Shown here: positions 29,067-37,610 of the stretch, in pieces
Layout: each line of letters begins with the position of its first letter
Numbering within the stretch: position 1 is the first letter of the stretch
Assembly (NCBI GenBank): GCA_965215115.1
Contig: OZ244050.1
Coordinates: 1,798,001 to 1,862,000 of the forward strand
From: CALDTK01 sp965215115
GTDB lineage: Bacteria; Bacteroidota; Bacteroidia; Chitinophagales; Saprospiraceae
DNA: 64,000 nucleotides
Direction of reading: 5' to 3'
Made by a program: the position numbers and the translations under genes
Notes under the pieces: model-generated
Seen by the model: only the letters and a program-made list of their open reading frames with translations
Databases searched by the model: none
Told to the model about the DNA's origin: nothing

Positions 29067-30233
29067 ATGACTAAATTTACTCGCCGCCGATTCCTCCGCC
29101 AGACTTCCGCCGCTGCGGCAGGTACACTTTTGTTGCCTAGTTTGATCGGGTGCGCCAGTTCGAACGGGAGTGCCGAGACGCAGGACGCGTCGACGGCCAC
29201 GGCTTCCGCCAAAACCAGTACTGGCGCCCGCAAGCTCGGCATCGCGATCCTCGGGCTCGGCGAGTACGCCAAAGGCCAGATCGCCCCCGCCCTCAGGCTC
29301 ACCGAGCACTGCGAACTCCGCGGCCTCGTCACCGGCAGCCCCGACAAACTGCCCGAGTGGAAGTCGAAGTACGGCATCGCCGACGAACACTGCTACACCT
29401 ACGACACGATGGACCGCCTCGCCGACGACGACGCCATCGACGTGGTCTACGTCATCACGCCCACCGCCACCCACAAAGACTTCTCCGTCCGCGCCGCGCG
29501 CGCCGGCAAGCACGTCTGGTGCGAGAAGCCGATGGCCATGACGGTGGCCGAGTGCCAAGAGATCATAGACGCCTGCAACGCCGCCGGCAAGACCCTCGCC
29601 ATCGGCTACCGCATGATGCACGAGCCCAATACGCAGCAGTTCATCCAGGTGGCGAAAGACAAACCCTTCGGCGCCATCACCTCCGCGCGCAGCGACGCCG
29701 GCTACGGCGGCGACCGGGGCGGCCCGCCGGCGGACTACTGGCGCGGCCAGCGGCACATGGGCGGGGGCGCCCTCTACGACATGGGCGTCTACACCGTCAA
29801 CGGCCTGCGCTACGGCACACAGCTCATCCCGGAGGCCGTGGTGCGAGCCACGCAAAAGCGCCAGGACCGCCCCGACGGCGTCGACCTCACCACGGAGTAC
29901 ACCCTGCGCTTCCCCGGGGGCTTCGAGGCGCGCGGCCGCACGAGCGTCGTCGAGAAGTACAACGTCCTCCACGTCGAGGCCGAGCGCGGCTGGTACGAGA
30001 TGGAGCCGATGCAACCCTACCAGGGCGTCAAAGGCCGCACCTCCGACGGGCGGGTGTTCGGCCCGCCGGTCCCCAACCAGCAGTCGATCCAGATGGACGA
30101 CGACGCGCTCGCCATTATAAACGGTACGCCGCTCATTGCGCCGGGGCGCGAGGGCCTCATCGACGTGGCCATCATCCGGGCCGTCATCGAGAGCGCGGAG
30201 AGCGGGCGCGAGGTGGCGATCGTGGTGGGGTAA
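29067..30233 (+). CDS. Gfo/Idh/MocA family oxidoreductase, Tat-exported
   Basis: 388 residues. The twin-arginine signal RRRFLRQTSAAAAG ends at an IGC lipobox-like site. The NAD(P)-binding Rossmann fold has GIAILGLGEYA near residue 58, and the family motif CEKPMAMTVAEC is near residue 152. GGGALYDMGVYTVNGLRY is the conserved active-site helix. Such proteins oxidise or reduce sugars and inositols in the periplasm. The last 69 codons exist a second time at 33248-33454, separated by a 3-kb insertion. Confidence 0.9.
   Translation: MTKFTRRRFLRQTSAAAAGTLLLPSLIGCASSNGSAETQDASTATASAKTSTGARKLGIAILGLGEYAKGQIAPALRLTEHCELRGLVTGSPDKLPEWKSKYGIADEHCYTYDTMDRLADDDAIDVVYVITPTATHKDFSVRAARAGKHVWCEKPMAMTVAECQEIIDACNAAGKTLAIGYRMMHEPNTQQFIQVAKDKPFGAITSARSDAGYGGDRGGPPADYWRGQRHMGGGALYDMGVYTVNGLRYGTQLIPEAVVRATQKRQDRPDGVDLTTEYTLRFPGGFEARGRTSVVEKYNVLHVEAERGWYEMEPMQPYQGVKGRTSDGRVFGPPVPNQQSIQMDDDALAIINGTPLIAPGREGLIDVAIIRAVIESAESGREVAIVVG
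29201..29215 (-). repeat. Mini-hairpin word GGC-GGAA-GCC
   Basis: In the linker of the Gfo/Idh/MocA protein, read ASAKT. Confidence 0.9.
30027..30233 (+). repeat. 207-base direct repeat, left copy (3' end of the oxidoreductase gene)
   Basis: Identical in length to 33248-33454, with about 9 mismatches by eye. It includes the stop codon. It bounds the inserted low-GC segment on its left. Confidence 0.92.
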
Positions 30234-30375
30234 GTTGAGATGTATAAGTAAGCCCCCCGATTAGACAGCGCCGCGACGAGGATGAGTCGGCGACCCCTGC
30301 GTCCTCCACCGCGCGCTGCAACGCAGAGGGCTCAGAGAGACATCGAGCCAAACTCCATCTGTTCCGTGATTTACG

Positions 30376-31386
30376 TTACTGTCCTCTCGCTACCACGAAA
30401 CCGCTGATAGCACGTCCGCTGCTCAATTCGTGAATCCGCAAGACCATGGCCCCTACCGCTGTGGCCGGAGCGTCGATGAAGTGGCGATCCTCGGGTCCAG
30501 CACTTCGGAGTGGGCCGCTGGAAACGGTGCGTCCGTCCATTAAGTACCAGGTAAACGCGTAGTCCCCGGCGGGGAGGCCCTCGGCGACAGCCATACCGTC
30601 CACGGTACTCATTAGGCTCGCGCCGTCAATCCGCGTCTCACCGACGCTCGTGTAGCGGTGGATGGGGCAACAGGGGCCGGCGAGGGGGTCGATGTAGCCT
30701 AGGTTGATGTAGAAGCCGGGGATGAGCACCTCGCCTTTACCCTCGACTTCGTACGGGACAGATACAATACGCTGTTTGTCTACAATTGTGTCGGTCCGGA
30801 AGGCAATCGAGGTGTCATCTGCCATAAAAGCCCAGTCGTGCCCCATTGAATCGGCGTATGGACGTGTGAACTTATCGTATGGGTAAGCCACAAACGGGCT
30901 ACCGTCATTCGTGATGTAACTCCCCCCGGCCCACGGCGATCGCCGAAATGTTTGTCGGCTCCACGAAAAGGTGATGGGGCTGTTTTTGGCGTAAACACTT
31001 AGGAAGATGGATGCGCTGCGGCTACAGTCCTGCCGCATAGGGTCGAACGTATAATTCCCTATTGCGAATGTCTTCCGATGTTCAAACCCTGATGCAAACT
31101 CCTGCCTAACCCTTAGATCCAATACGCTATCAAATGGCGCACTGATGGTTGTCTCTCCAAAAGCCTCATCTATCTCGCACGTGGCATCGACGTGGCGTAT
31201 GATTCGGACGCTGTCGCGGTTACCTATTGCATCCGTAGCATACAAAACGAATTCGATAACGCCGTTGCCCGGGACAGCCCAGTGCCATTGGGCGGAAGCC
31301 TCTGTGAAAAAGCCAGCAAGTATCGCTACGCAGAGTATAGATACCATACTCTGGAAGCTTGTTTTTATGTCGGACATGCTCATCAT
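30376..31386 (-). CDS. Secreted protein with T9SS-like C-terminus
   Basis: 336 residues with a signal peptide (MVSILCVAILAGFFTEASA) and a beta-rich body with no known catalytic motif. The C-terminal segment (AVAEGLPAGDYAFTWYLMDGRTVSSG, then GAMVLRIHELSSGRAISGFVVARG; split for length) resembles a divergent sorting domain. It overlaps the metzincin gene by 4 bases and is co-transcribed with it. GC is lower than in flanking genes, consistent with the insertion described for 30234-33247. Confidence 0.65.
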   Translation of the reverse strand: MMSMSDIKTSFQSMVSILCVAILAGFFTEASAQWHWAVPGNGVIEFVLYATDAIGNRDSVRIIRHVDATCEIDEAFGETTISAPFDSVLDLRVRQEFASGFEHRKTFAIGNYTFDPMRQDCSRSASIFLSVYAKNSPITFSWSRQTFRRSPWAGGSYITNDGSPFVAYPYDKFTRPYADSMGHDWAFMADDTSIAFRTDTIVDKQRIVSVPYEVEGKGEVLIPGFYINLGYIDPLAGPCCPIHRYTSVGETRIDGASLMSTVDGMAVAEGLPAGDYAFTWYLMDGRTVSSGPLRSAGPEDRHFIDAPATAVGAMVLRIHELSSGRAISGFVVARGQ

Positions 31387-33158
31387 TTCGGGTTTGCGCT
31401 ACGGGTAGTCCCGACGCCCCCTTGTTCGTGCAGCACTTTCACGGTGTACGTACCGCCACTCGGCACCTCCGACACATCGATGGCTTGCTGGGTGGCGCCG
31501 TCCTTGTCTAACGTCCCACTCTGCTGATCGACCATCCTGCCGCTCTGCTCGTCGTACACCTGGACGACGATACGCTCGTCTGCCTGGCCTTCGCGAACGT
31601 AGAGTTCGGGGTCACCGCCACCGGGCGCTGCTACGTACTGTCTTGCTGGCGCCGGGACGCTCTCGGGTTCGCAACCGAAGTAAGTCGTCACGGGTGCTTG
31701 GTAAGATACCACCGGGCCACCGCAAGGCCCGTCGGCTTCGATCTTCACGGTGTAGTTCGTCCTGTCGTAGAAAGGTTGCCCGGGGATCGCGCGACTGGAT
31801 CTGTCCGTCCGTTGCGGAAACCAGACCGTGCGTGGGACTTCCCCATTTACCCACCCTGTCGTCGCTACTTGGGCACCGGTGGGCGTCGAGACGGTAACCC
31901 GGTAACGGTCGTTGTTTTGCGAGAGCCCGGTGTACACGGTGATGCCACAGGCGCGTGAATCGGGAATTGCATAGACGAGCGCATTCGGGGGGCGGCAATC
32001 TGTGCCTATCGATGCAATCGTGCCGCATTTGTAGCTCCTTAGGTCTTCTAGGGTTACAGCGATCTGCCCAGCCGTAAGCGCGGGAGCATTGGCGATCGTA
32101 TTGTACCCAGTGTAGTCCATTATGTTGTTGCTCGCCCACGTCCACGAAAGACAGGGGTAGTTAACCTGGCCATAGGTGTAGTCATTGACGCAATCGCCAT
32201 TGTAGTCTACTTGCTGATCTGGATTGTCTATAACCATCCAGCAGCCAATACCCTTTGTCCAAGTCGGGTTTTCCGAGCCCGCCGCCTTACAAGCTTGGTT
32301 GGGAAAGTAGTCGTTCGTATCTCCGTCGTGGTTCCAATCAAAAGCAAAGCGCTTAGTGGGAGTATCGGCAATCATATCATCAAACGCATGTCTCAGGTCA
32401 AGGCAGTGTGCGAGTTCGTGAATAACCAGCGTCGGGCTCAGTAATTCAGCAGTAAAGTTTCGTGCATTCCTACCATAGCCTTCAGCTTCTCCTTGAGAGC
32501 CACCTACCCATTCCGTCAGAAATAAGTTAAACACCCCAGGTCTTCCGAAATTGGCGCCAAGGTAGCTTGGATACGAACCTAGTCCTTGCGCGGCAGTATT
32601 GTTATGAATGGTAACCCCGTCCAGGAGCAACCGTACCGGCATAAAAGGCGCCACAGTTGCCTGCGGAATCCCGAACTGTGCCTGGTCAACCCAAGCGATG
32701 TCCAAGTCGCCGAGCACGAGATTAGCATCGTCGATGAGCTTGTCGACCTCGGCGTAGATGTCGCGACGCTCGATTGGCCACGGCACATTAGTAGACTGGC
32801 CTTGAGAGTTGGTGATCGTCTTGGTGCGCCACTCGAAGAACTTCCCAGACCCATCGCTCTTGAGGAACACGTGGACGTGCAGCTTGATCCAAATCTCGAC
32901 GCCGTTCTGAACGACGTAACTCGCATCGAAGCACGGGGTGCCAGCGGCGGGGAACCCACCCGGTGGAGGAGATGCAGCTGCATCGTCAGTTCCGCACGAG
33001 CTTATCCCAGCCTCCGTTTGGGCATCGGCTGCCGTAGCCAAGAGCAGAAAGGCAGCTAGCAAGACTAGCGCTCCGTAGGTAGTGTGCTGGAGGCCGCAGC
33101 GCCGCCCGCCCCCTGTGATTGTCACACGCGGGTGTGTGTGTGTGTGTATTGTCCCCAT
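31383..33158 (-). CDS. Secreted metzincin-type zinc metallopeptidase
   Basis: 591 residues with a signal peptide near residues 27-47 (TYGALVLLAAFLLLATAADA). The zinc motif HELAHCLDLRH (HExxHxxxxxH) is near residue 245 and a Met-turn NIMDYTGY follows near residue 345, as in M43/M12-type metzincins. C-terminal beta domains with paired cysteines follow. The first residues MGTIHTHTHP are encoded over a (GT)8 tract, so the start may be phase-variable. It is the first gene of a two-gene unit. Substrates are unknown. Confidence 0.82.
   Translation of the reverse strand: MGTIHTHTHPRVTITGGGRRCGLQHTTYGALVLLAAFLLLATAADAQTEAGISSCGTDDAAASPPPGGFPAAGTPCFDASYVVQNGVEIWIKLHVHVFLKSDGSGKFFEWRTKTITNSQGQSTNVPWPIERRDIYAEVDKLIDDANLVLGDLDIAWVDQAQFGIPQATVAPFMPVRLLLDGVTIHNNTAAQGLGSYPSYLGANFGRPGVFNLFLTEWVGGSQGEAEGYGRNARNFTAELLSPTLVIHELAHCLDLRHAFDDMIADTPTKRFAFDWNHDGDTNDYFPNQACKAAGSENPTWTKGIGCWMVIDNPDQQVDYNGDCVNDYTYGQVNYPCLSWTWASNNIMDYTGYNTIANAPALTAGQIAVTLEDLRSYKCGTIASIGTDCRPPNALVYAIPDSRACGITVYTGLSQNNDRYRVTVSTPTGAQVATTGWVNGEVPRTVWFPQRTDRSSRAIPGQPFYDRTNYTVKIEADGPCGGPVVSYQAPVTTYFGCEPESVPAPARQYVAAPGGGDPELYVREGQADERIVVQVYDEQSGRMVDQQSGTLDKDGATQQAIDVSEVPSGGTYTVKVLHEQGGVGTTRSANPK
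31914..31926 (+). repeat. Short mini-hairpin word GC-GAGA-GC
   Basis: In the metzincin gene, read SQN; the only copy with G at the third loop base. Confidence 0.5.
33132..33147. repeat. (GT)8 dinucleotide tract at the metzincin start
   Basis: Sixteen bases of uninterrupted GT on the plus strand, within the fourth to tenth codons of the minus-strand peptidase gene. Gain or loss of a unit would shift the frame. Confidence 0.8.
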
Positions 33159-33247
33159 GCAGTAATATTAGCGATACATATTCTACCAAGCAATAGCGTT
33201 GTATTATTTAATTTTCACTTAACATTCACGTAACATTTATACCATAT

Positions 33248-33454
33248 GTCAAAGGCCGCACCTCCGACGGGCGGGTGTTCGGCCCGCCGGTCCCCAACCA
33301 GCAGTCGATCCAGATGGACGACGACGCGCTCGCCATCATGAACGGTACGCCGCTCATTGCGCCGGGGCGCGAGGGCCTCATCGACGTGGCCATCATCCGC
33401 GCCATCATCGAGAGCGCGGAGAGCGGACGCGAGGTGGCGATCGTGATTGCGTAG
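33248..33454 (+). pseudogene. Duplicated 3' end of the Gfo/Idh/MocA gene (right direct repeat)
   Basis: Encodes the last 68 residues of the oxidoreductase with few changes (NGTPLIAPGREG kept; end REVAIVIA instead of REVAIVVG) and its own stop. There is no in-frame start. It lies 3 bases from the hpt stop, so it probably marks the ancestral junction between the oxidoreductase and hpt. Confidence 0.9.
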
Positions 33455-33457
33455 ACG

Positions 33458-34039
33458 CTACCCCCCGTCCACGAGGGCGTAAATCGCCGGCAGGTTGCGC
33501 CCGAGCCCATCGTAGTCCAGGCCGTACCCGACCACGAAGGCCGGCGCAATCGTGAAGCCGACGTGATCAGGCTCGAAGGGCACCACGCGGGCGGCCGGTT
33601 TGTCGAGCAAGACGACGGTCGTGACGCTGGCCGCGCGCCGTTCCGAGAAGGCTTTCGCCAAAACCCGTAGCGTCCGTCCCGAATCGGCAATGTCCTCGAC
33701 GACGACCACGTGCCGGCCCGCGGTCTCGAGGTCGTCCGGGAACTCGACGCTCACCTCACCGCTGCTCTCGGTCCCGACGTAGCTGCGGGTCCGTACGTAG
33801 CCCACCTCGAGGTCGCCGGGGTAGGCCCGAATCAGGTCGGCGTGAAAGATGGCCGCGCCCCGCAGCACGGCGACGAACAGCGGCGGGGTGGCGGGCGGGT
33901 TTTGCGGAAGCGTACCCGCAGTCGTACCGACGAGCGCGCCCGCGAGCGTCTCGGCGAGGGCCGCGACGCGGTCGGCGATCTGTTTTGCCGAAAGGCTTTC
34001 CTCGAAAGCGAGGTCGCGTACGCGAATCTGGGTGGCCAT
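33458..34039 (-). CDS. hpt: Hypoxanthine/purine phosphoribosyltransferase
   Basis: 193 residues, salvage of hypoxanthine and guanine with PRPP. The PRPP-binding motif VVVVEDIADSGRTL is near residue 113, LFVAVLRGAAIF holds the pyrophosphate-binding loop, LLDKPAARVVPFEPDHVGF is the base-binding region, and GLDYDGLGRNLP is the conserved end. ATG 34039 gives MATQIRV. It is longer than usual near residues 35-50 (GTTAGTLPQNPPATPP), where a mini-hairpin word is embedded. It carries three copies of that word, the most of any gene here. Confidence 0.92.
   Translation of the reverse strand: MATQIRVRDLAFEESLSAKQIADRVAALAETLAGALVGTTAGTLPQNPPATPPLFVAVLRGAAIFHADLIRAYPGDLEVGYVRTRSYVGTESSGEVSVEFPDDLETAGRHVVVVEDIADSGRTLRVLAKAFSERRAASVTTVVLLDKPAARVVPFEPDHVGFTIAPAFVVGYGLDYDGLGRNLPAIYALVDGG
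33650..33664 (-). repeat. Mini-hairpin word GGC-GAAA-GCC
   Basis: In hpt, read VLAKA. Confidence 0.9.
33899..33911 (+). repeat. Short mini-hairpin word GC-GGAA-GC
   Basis: In hpt, read LPQNP. Confidence 0.75.
33982..33996 (+). repeat. Mini-hairpin word GCC-GAAA-GGC
   Basis: In hpt, read LSAKQ. Confidence 0.9.
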
Positions 34040-34171
34040 CGGCGGCGAAACTAGACTGACGAAGATGACGAGAAAGTATTGTTGAACGAATTTGGGCTCA
34101 TTTCGCAGCTCAAGTGACCTAAAATACCCGTCATATTGCGAACTGCCCATACCTACCTTTTGTGGGGCCAT

Positions 34172-34440
34172 CTCCCGATCGAGGCAACGATGGTTCGGCG
34201 GTACGCGAGTTCGGTAAACGAAATTTCGACTTAGTGTGTGATTTACGGTAATGCACGCGCCGCAGGCCTGTTTTACGAGGCTCCCGTGCAGGAATAGCCG
34301 GCCGGGGGCCCTACTTTTGACATATCAACAGCACAAAACGCTAGTCTGCACCCGGCAGCAAAGCGCAAGACTCATTTGGTTTTATTTGGTTAGGGCTGAG
34401 GTAGCACGTCTTCGACGCGCTACCTCTTTTTTTGTCCGGT
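34172..34440. other. Intergenic stretch with a terminator, possible leader or small RNA
   Basis: AT-richer than the surroundings. It ends in a strong intrinsic terminator at 34398-34433 that follows no visible gene, so a small RNA or a leader transcript may end there. No protein-coding signal is seen. Confidence 0.4.
34398..34433 (+). terminator. Intrinsic terminator
   Basis: GAGGTAGC at 34398-34405 pairs with GCTACCTC at 34419-34426, with an inner GTC/GAC pair around TTC, directly followed by seven T. Confidence 0.85.
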
Positions 34441-34700
34441 AGGCTCGCTGCCCGCCGCCGTTGCACGCCGCCGCCATACGCCGCTCGGTGATGCTCGCCG
34501 ACGAGGCCACGAGGCCCACGACGCGGTGCAGGACGTGTTGGAACGCGTTTTGCGGAAGCTCGCCGCCTCCTCGGGAGACCCGGGCTTCGGTACCTACTTC
34601 TACGCCACCTCGAGCAACCACTGCCTCGACCGCCTGCGCGAGTGCCGCCGCCGGGGAGGAGGACTAGCTCGAGCGACAGGGTCCCGCAGCATTAAGTACA
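34440..34700 (+). pseudogene. Remnant of an ECF RNA polymerase sigma factor
   Basis: AVQDVLERVLRKLAASSG followed by GFGTYFYATSSNHCLDRLRE reads as sigma-70 region 2. The preceding piece (RRSVMLADEAT) is in another frame, and region 4 is missing. The intact homologue at 49194-49760 shows what is lost. A short mini-hairpin copy sits inside the best-conserved helix. Confidence 0.6.
34547..34559 (+). repeat. Short mini-hairpin word GC-GGAA-GC
   Basis: In the sigma-factor remnant, read VLRKL. Confidence 0.75.
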
Positions 34701-34712
34701 CCCTTGGCTTCG

Positions 34713-34773
34713 GTCGACAGCGGCAATAACTCACGGCGCGTCGACAGCGGCGGTGACACACGGCGCTGTCGAC
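34713..34773 (+). repeat. 27-base tandem repeat, two copies and a partial third
   Basis: GTCGACAGCGGC begins copies at 34713 and 34740, each ending CACGGCGC or CACGGCGCT. A third GTCGAC starts at 34768. It lies between the sigma remnant and the DUF3078 gene. Confidence 0.7.
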
Positions 34774-34839
34774 GCACGGTGGCGTGCGGCGTCCAACCCG
34801 CGGGCGCTCTATAATTACGCCACGAAAGCCCACCGCCGC

Positions 34840-35880
34840 ATGAACATCGCAAGCCCCACCGTCACGGCCCTCGCCTGCCTGATCGCCGTAGGCACCTACC
34901 TGCCCGCCCACGCCCAGAAGAAAGAGGCCGAACCCATTCCGGAGGGGTGGCAACGCGGCATCGGCTTCGGGGCGGACCTCGGGCAGCTGCTCCTGCTCAA
35001 CCCGCGCGTCGGCTCGGGCGAGAACCGCATCGGCCTCGGGACCAACCTCACGGCCTTCGCCAAGCTCAAGCGCGAGAAGCTCAACTGGGACACGAACCTC
35101 GCGCTCAACTTCGCCGTCCAGAAGCTCGGCGCCGGGGTTTTGCCGCCGATCCCGGGGGTGGCCCAGACGCGAATCCCCTACCAAAAATCGATCGACGAGC
35201 TGCGGGTCGCCACTCAGGTCGGGTACAGTTTTAGCGAAAGCTCACCGTGGGGGTACGGCTTCGAGTTCACGCTCCTCACGCAGGCCACGCCGACGTACCA
35301 GGACTCCTCCGGGCGCAACCTCCTCAAGGACACCGACGGCAACAACGCCAGCGGGCCAATCGCGAAGTTCTTCAGCCCCGTCACGATCACGGCGAGCCCC
35401 GGGATCACCTACCGTCCGGGGCCGCACTTCGACGCCCTCGTGTCCCCGGCGAGCCTGAAGACCGTCTTCGTGGCCGACGACCAGGTGCGCGCGCTGCCGC
35501 TGTACGCCTACCTCGACAAGGAGGGCAACGGCGAGCGGCGCCTGCTCCAGCTCGGGGCCTCGGTCAGGGCCAACTACTCCAACAAGTTCCTGAAGGACGA
35601 CCGGCTCGTCTTTAAATCGACCCTCGGGCTGTTCAGCAACTACCTGCGCAATCCGCAGAACGTCGACCTCGACTTCCGCAACGAGGTCGGCGTGACGATC
35701 GTCAAGGGGCTCACGGTGACCCTCAACGCCATCGCGCTCTACGACGACGACATCCCAGTGCAGATCACGGACTTCGACACCGTCGGCGGGATCGTGCGCG
35801 ACGAGGAGGGCGAACCGGTGCTCGGGCGCCGCCTCACGGTCACGGAGCAGATCCTGATTAAGTACGCGGTGGTGTTTTAG
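34840..35880 (+). CDS. DUF3078 outer-membrane-type protein
   Basis: 346 residues with signal peptide (ALACLIAVGTYLPAHAQ). The body is made of alternating beta strands (WDTNLALNFAVQKLG, KTVFVADDQVRALPLYAYLD, LLQLGASVRANYSNKFLKDD) and ends in an aromatic-hydrophobic strand KYAVVF. This is the layout of DUF3078 proteins, which are predicted beta-barrels of Bacteroidota. ATG 34840 is chosen for the signal peptide. A compensated mini-hairpin (AGC-GAAA-GCT) encodes FSESS. Confidence 0.8.
   Translation: MNIASPTVTALACLIAVGTYLPAHAQKKEAEPIPEGWQRGIGFGADLGQLLLLNPRVGSGENRIGLGTNLTAFAKLKREKLNWDTNLALNFAVQKLGAGVLPPIPGVAQTRIPYQKSIDELRVATQVGYSFSESSPWGYGFEFTLLTQATPTYQDSSGRNLLKDTDGNNASGPIAKFFSPVTITASPGITYRPGPHFDALVSPASLKTVFVADDQVRALPLYAYLDKEGNGERRLLQLGASVRANYSNKFLKDDRLVFKSTLGLFSNYLRNPQNVDLDFRNEVGVTIVKGLTVTLNAIALYDDDIPVQITDFDTVGGIVRDEEGEPVLGRRLTVTEQILIKYAVVF
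35228..35242 (+). repeat. Mini-hairpin word AGC-GAAA-GCT
   Basis: In the DUF3078 gene, read FSES; both stem ends changed together. Confidence 0.65.
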
Positions 35881-35940
35881 GGGTCCCGGCAGCGCTGGCA
35901 CAGAAATGGCAGTGGGGACGCCTGTCCCACGCCTATCGCT

Positions 35941-37440
35941 ATGCCCCGACGCCGCGCCCCCGAGCCTACTTCGCCGCGGCAGGTCATGCTGATGGTGGGC
36001 CTGGGCTTCCTCGCGCTCGCGGTGGCGTTGCGGGTGCAGGCCTACCGCCAGATCCGCGACCAGGCCGAGCGGCTCACCCTGCACCACCTCCGGGCCACGG
36101 CCCACCTCGCGTCCGCGATGCTGGACGGCGACGCGGTAGCGGCCCTGCACGCCGAGTACCCACGGCGGGACGGCATCGGCAGCAACTACCAGGACCCACG
36201 CTACACCGCCGTCCACGCTCGCCTCGCCGAGATCGCGCGCGGCGCCCAGCTCACGAGCCCGATCTACCTGTTCGTGCCGACGGCCGACCGCGGCGAGATG
36301 GAACTCACGGCCACCAGCGCCGGGGAGCCCTACTGGCGTCACCGCTACAAGGTCTCCCCCCAGCTGGCGGAGCTCCCGTTCGGGACCCCCGGCGAGCTCG
36401 GCACCTACCGCGACCACTTCGGGCGCTGGCTCTCGGCCTTCGCGCCGGTGTACGACAGCCGCGGGGAGGTAGTGGCGATGGTGCAGGCCGACGAGCAGTT
36501 CGACGTGTTTTCGGCGAAAGCCAGTGCCGCCGCCCTGAAGGGCCTCTGGTGGAACGCGCTGCTGTTCGTCGCCGTCGGCGCGATCCTCATGCGCTTCCTC
36601 GGGCAGACCATGCGCAAGGAGCAACGCCTCCGCGGGGACGCCGAGGGCGCGGTGCGCAAGCAGACCGAATTTTCGGACGCCTTGGCGGCAAAACAGCTCG
36701 AGCTGGCCCAAAAGTCTCAGGCGCTCGAGCAGAGCAACCGCGACCTCACCGACTTCGCCAACATCGCCTCGCACGACCTCAAATCCCCCCTGCGCGGCAT
36801 CGTCAACTTCTCGCAGCTCCTGGCGCGCCGCAACCGCGCCACGCTCGACCCCGCCTCCAACGAGTACCTCGACTTCATCATCTCGAGCGGGAAGCGCGCC
36901 GTCGCGCTCGTCGATGGCCTGCTCGACTACGCCAAATCAGACGGCGCCCAGACCCAGGCACACGCCTGCGAGCTCAACGATGTCGTAGCCCAGTCGGTGC
37001 AGGCCCTCCAGGCGGTCATCTCCGAGCGCGGCGCCGAGGTCCACGTCGGGCCTCTGTCCCGCGCGACCTGCGACCCCGTGCTGATCAGCCAACTGTTCCA
37101 AAACATGATCGGCAACGGCCTGAAGTACAACCGCAGCGAGGTGCCCGAGGTGTGGGTCGCCGAAGAGATCGACGGGGAGGGCCAGACGGTCTTCAGCGTG
37201 CGCGACAACGGCATCGGGATCCCGGCGGAGTCCCGGGCGGTGGTCTTCGAGATGTTCCGACGCCTGCACGGCGGGGAGGAGTTCGAGGGCTCGGGCATCG
37301 GCCTGGCCTTCTGCACGCGGCTGGTGGCGCGCTACGGCGGGACGGTGTGGCTCGCGTCCGAGGAAGGGCTGGGGAGTACGTTCCACTTTACGCTACCGGG
37401 GGCGGTGGGGGTGCGGGCGGCGGTGACGAATGCGGTGTGA
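35941..37440 (+). CDS. Sensor histidine kinase with periplasmic domain
   Basis: 499 residues. A first helix at about 14-32, a CACHE-like extracytoplasmic region to about residue 200, and a second helix (WWNALLFVAVGAILMRFLG) come first. A coiled coil, HisKA with ASHDLKSPLRGI near residue 282, and HATPase_c (QNMIGNGLKYN, DNGIGIP, GSGIGLAFC) follow. It is the third orphan kinase in the window without a response regulator. Several Tyr/Asp-rich blocks (EYPRRDGIGSNYQDPRYTA) lie in the sensory part. Confidence 0.88.
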   Translation: MPRRRAPEPTSPRQVMLMVGLGFLALAVALRVQAYRQIRDQAERLTLHHLRATAHLASAMLDGDAVAALHAEYPRRDGIGSNYQDPRYTAVHARLAEIARGAQLTSPIYLFVPTADRGEMELTATSAGEPYWRHRYKVSPQLAELPFGTPGELGTYRDHFGRWLSAFAPVYDSRGEVVAMVQADEQFDVFSAKASAAALKGLWWNALLFVAVGAILMRFLGQTMRKEQRLRGDAEGAVRKQTEFSDALAAKQLELAQKSQALEQSNRDLTDFANIASHDLKSPLRGIVNFSQLLARRNRATLDPASNEYLDFIISSGKRAVALVDGLLDYAKSDGAQTQAHACELNDVVAQSVQALQAVISERGAEVHVGPLSRATCDPVLISQLFQNMIGNGLKYNRSEVPEVWVAEEIDGEGQTVFSVRDNGIGIPAESRAVVFEMFRRLHGGEEFEGSGIGLAFCTRLVARYGGTVWLASEEGLGSTFHFTLPGAVGVRAAVTNAV

Positions 37441-37610
37441 CGGGACGGGCGCTCGAAGGTTCAGCACCCGCCCCCCCGCCGGCCTGACCTATAGCGGGCC
37501 GGTAGGTCCGCCATGAGCGAGGCCGGTTTGGCGAGGGAGAGCGATAGCGACCACAGCTGGAGTGGGTCACCGAACCACTGTGAGGCGCGTGCAGTGAGCT
37601 GGCGTCGCTC

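Noticed and set aside
30234..33247. Conventional transposon or integrative element
   Set aside because: No transposase, integrase or terminal inverted repeats are present; only long direct repeats, better explained by homologous recombination.
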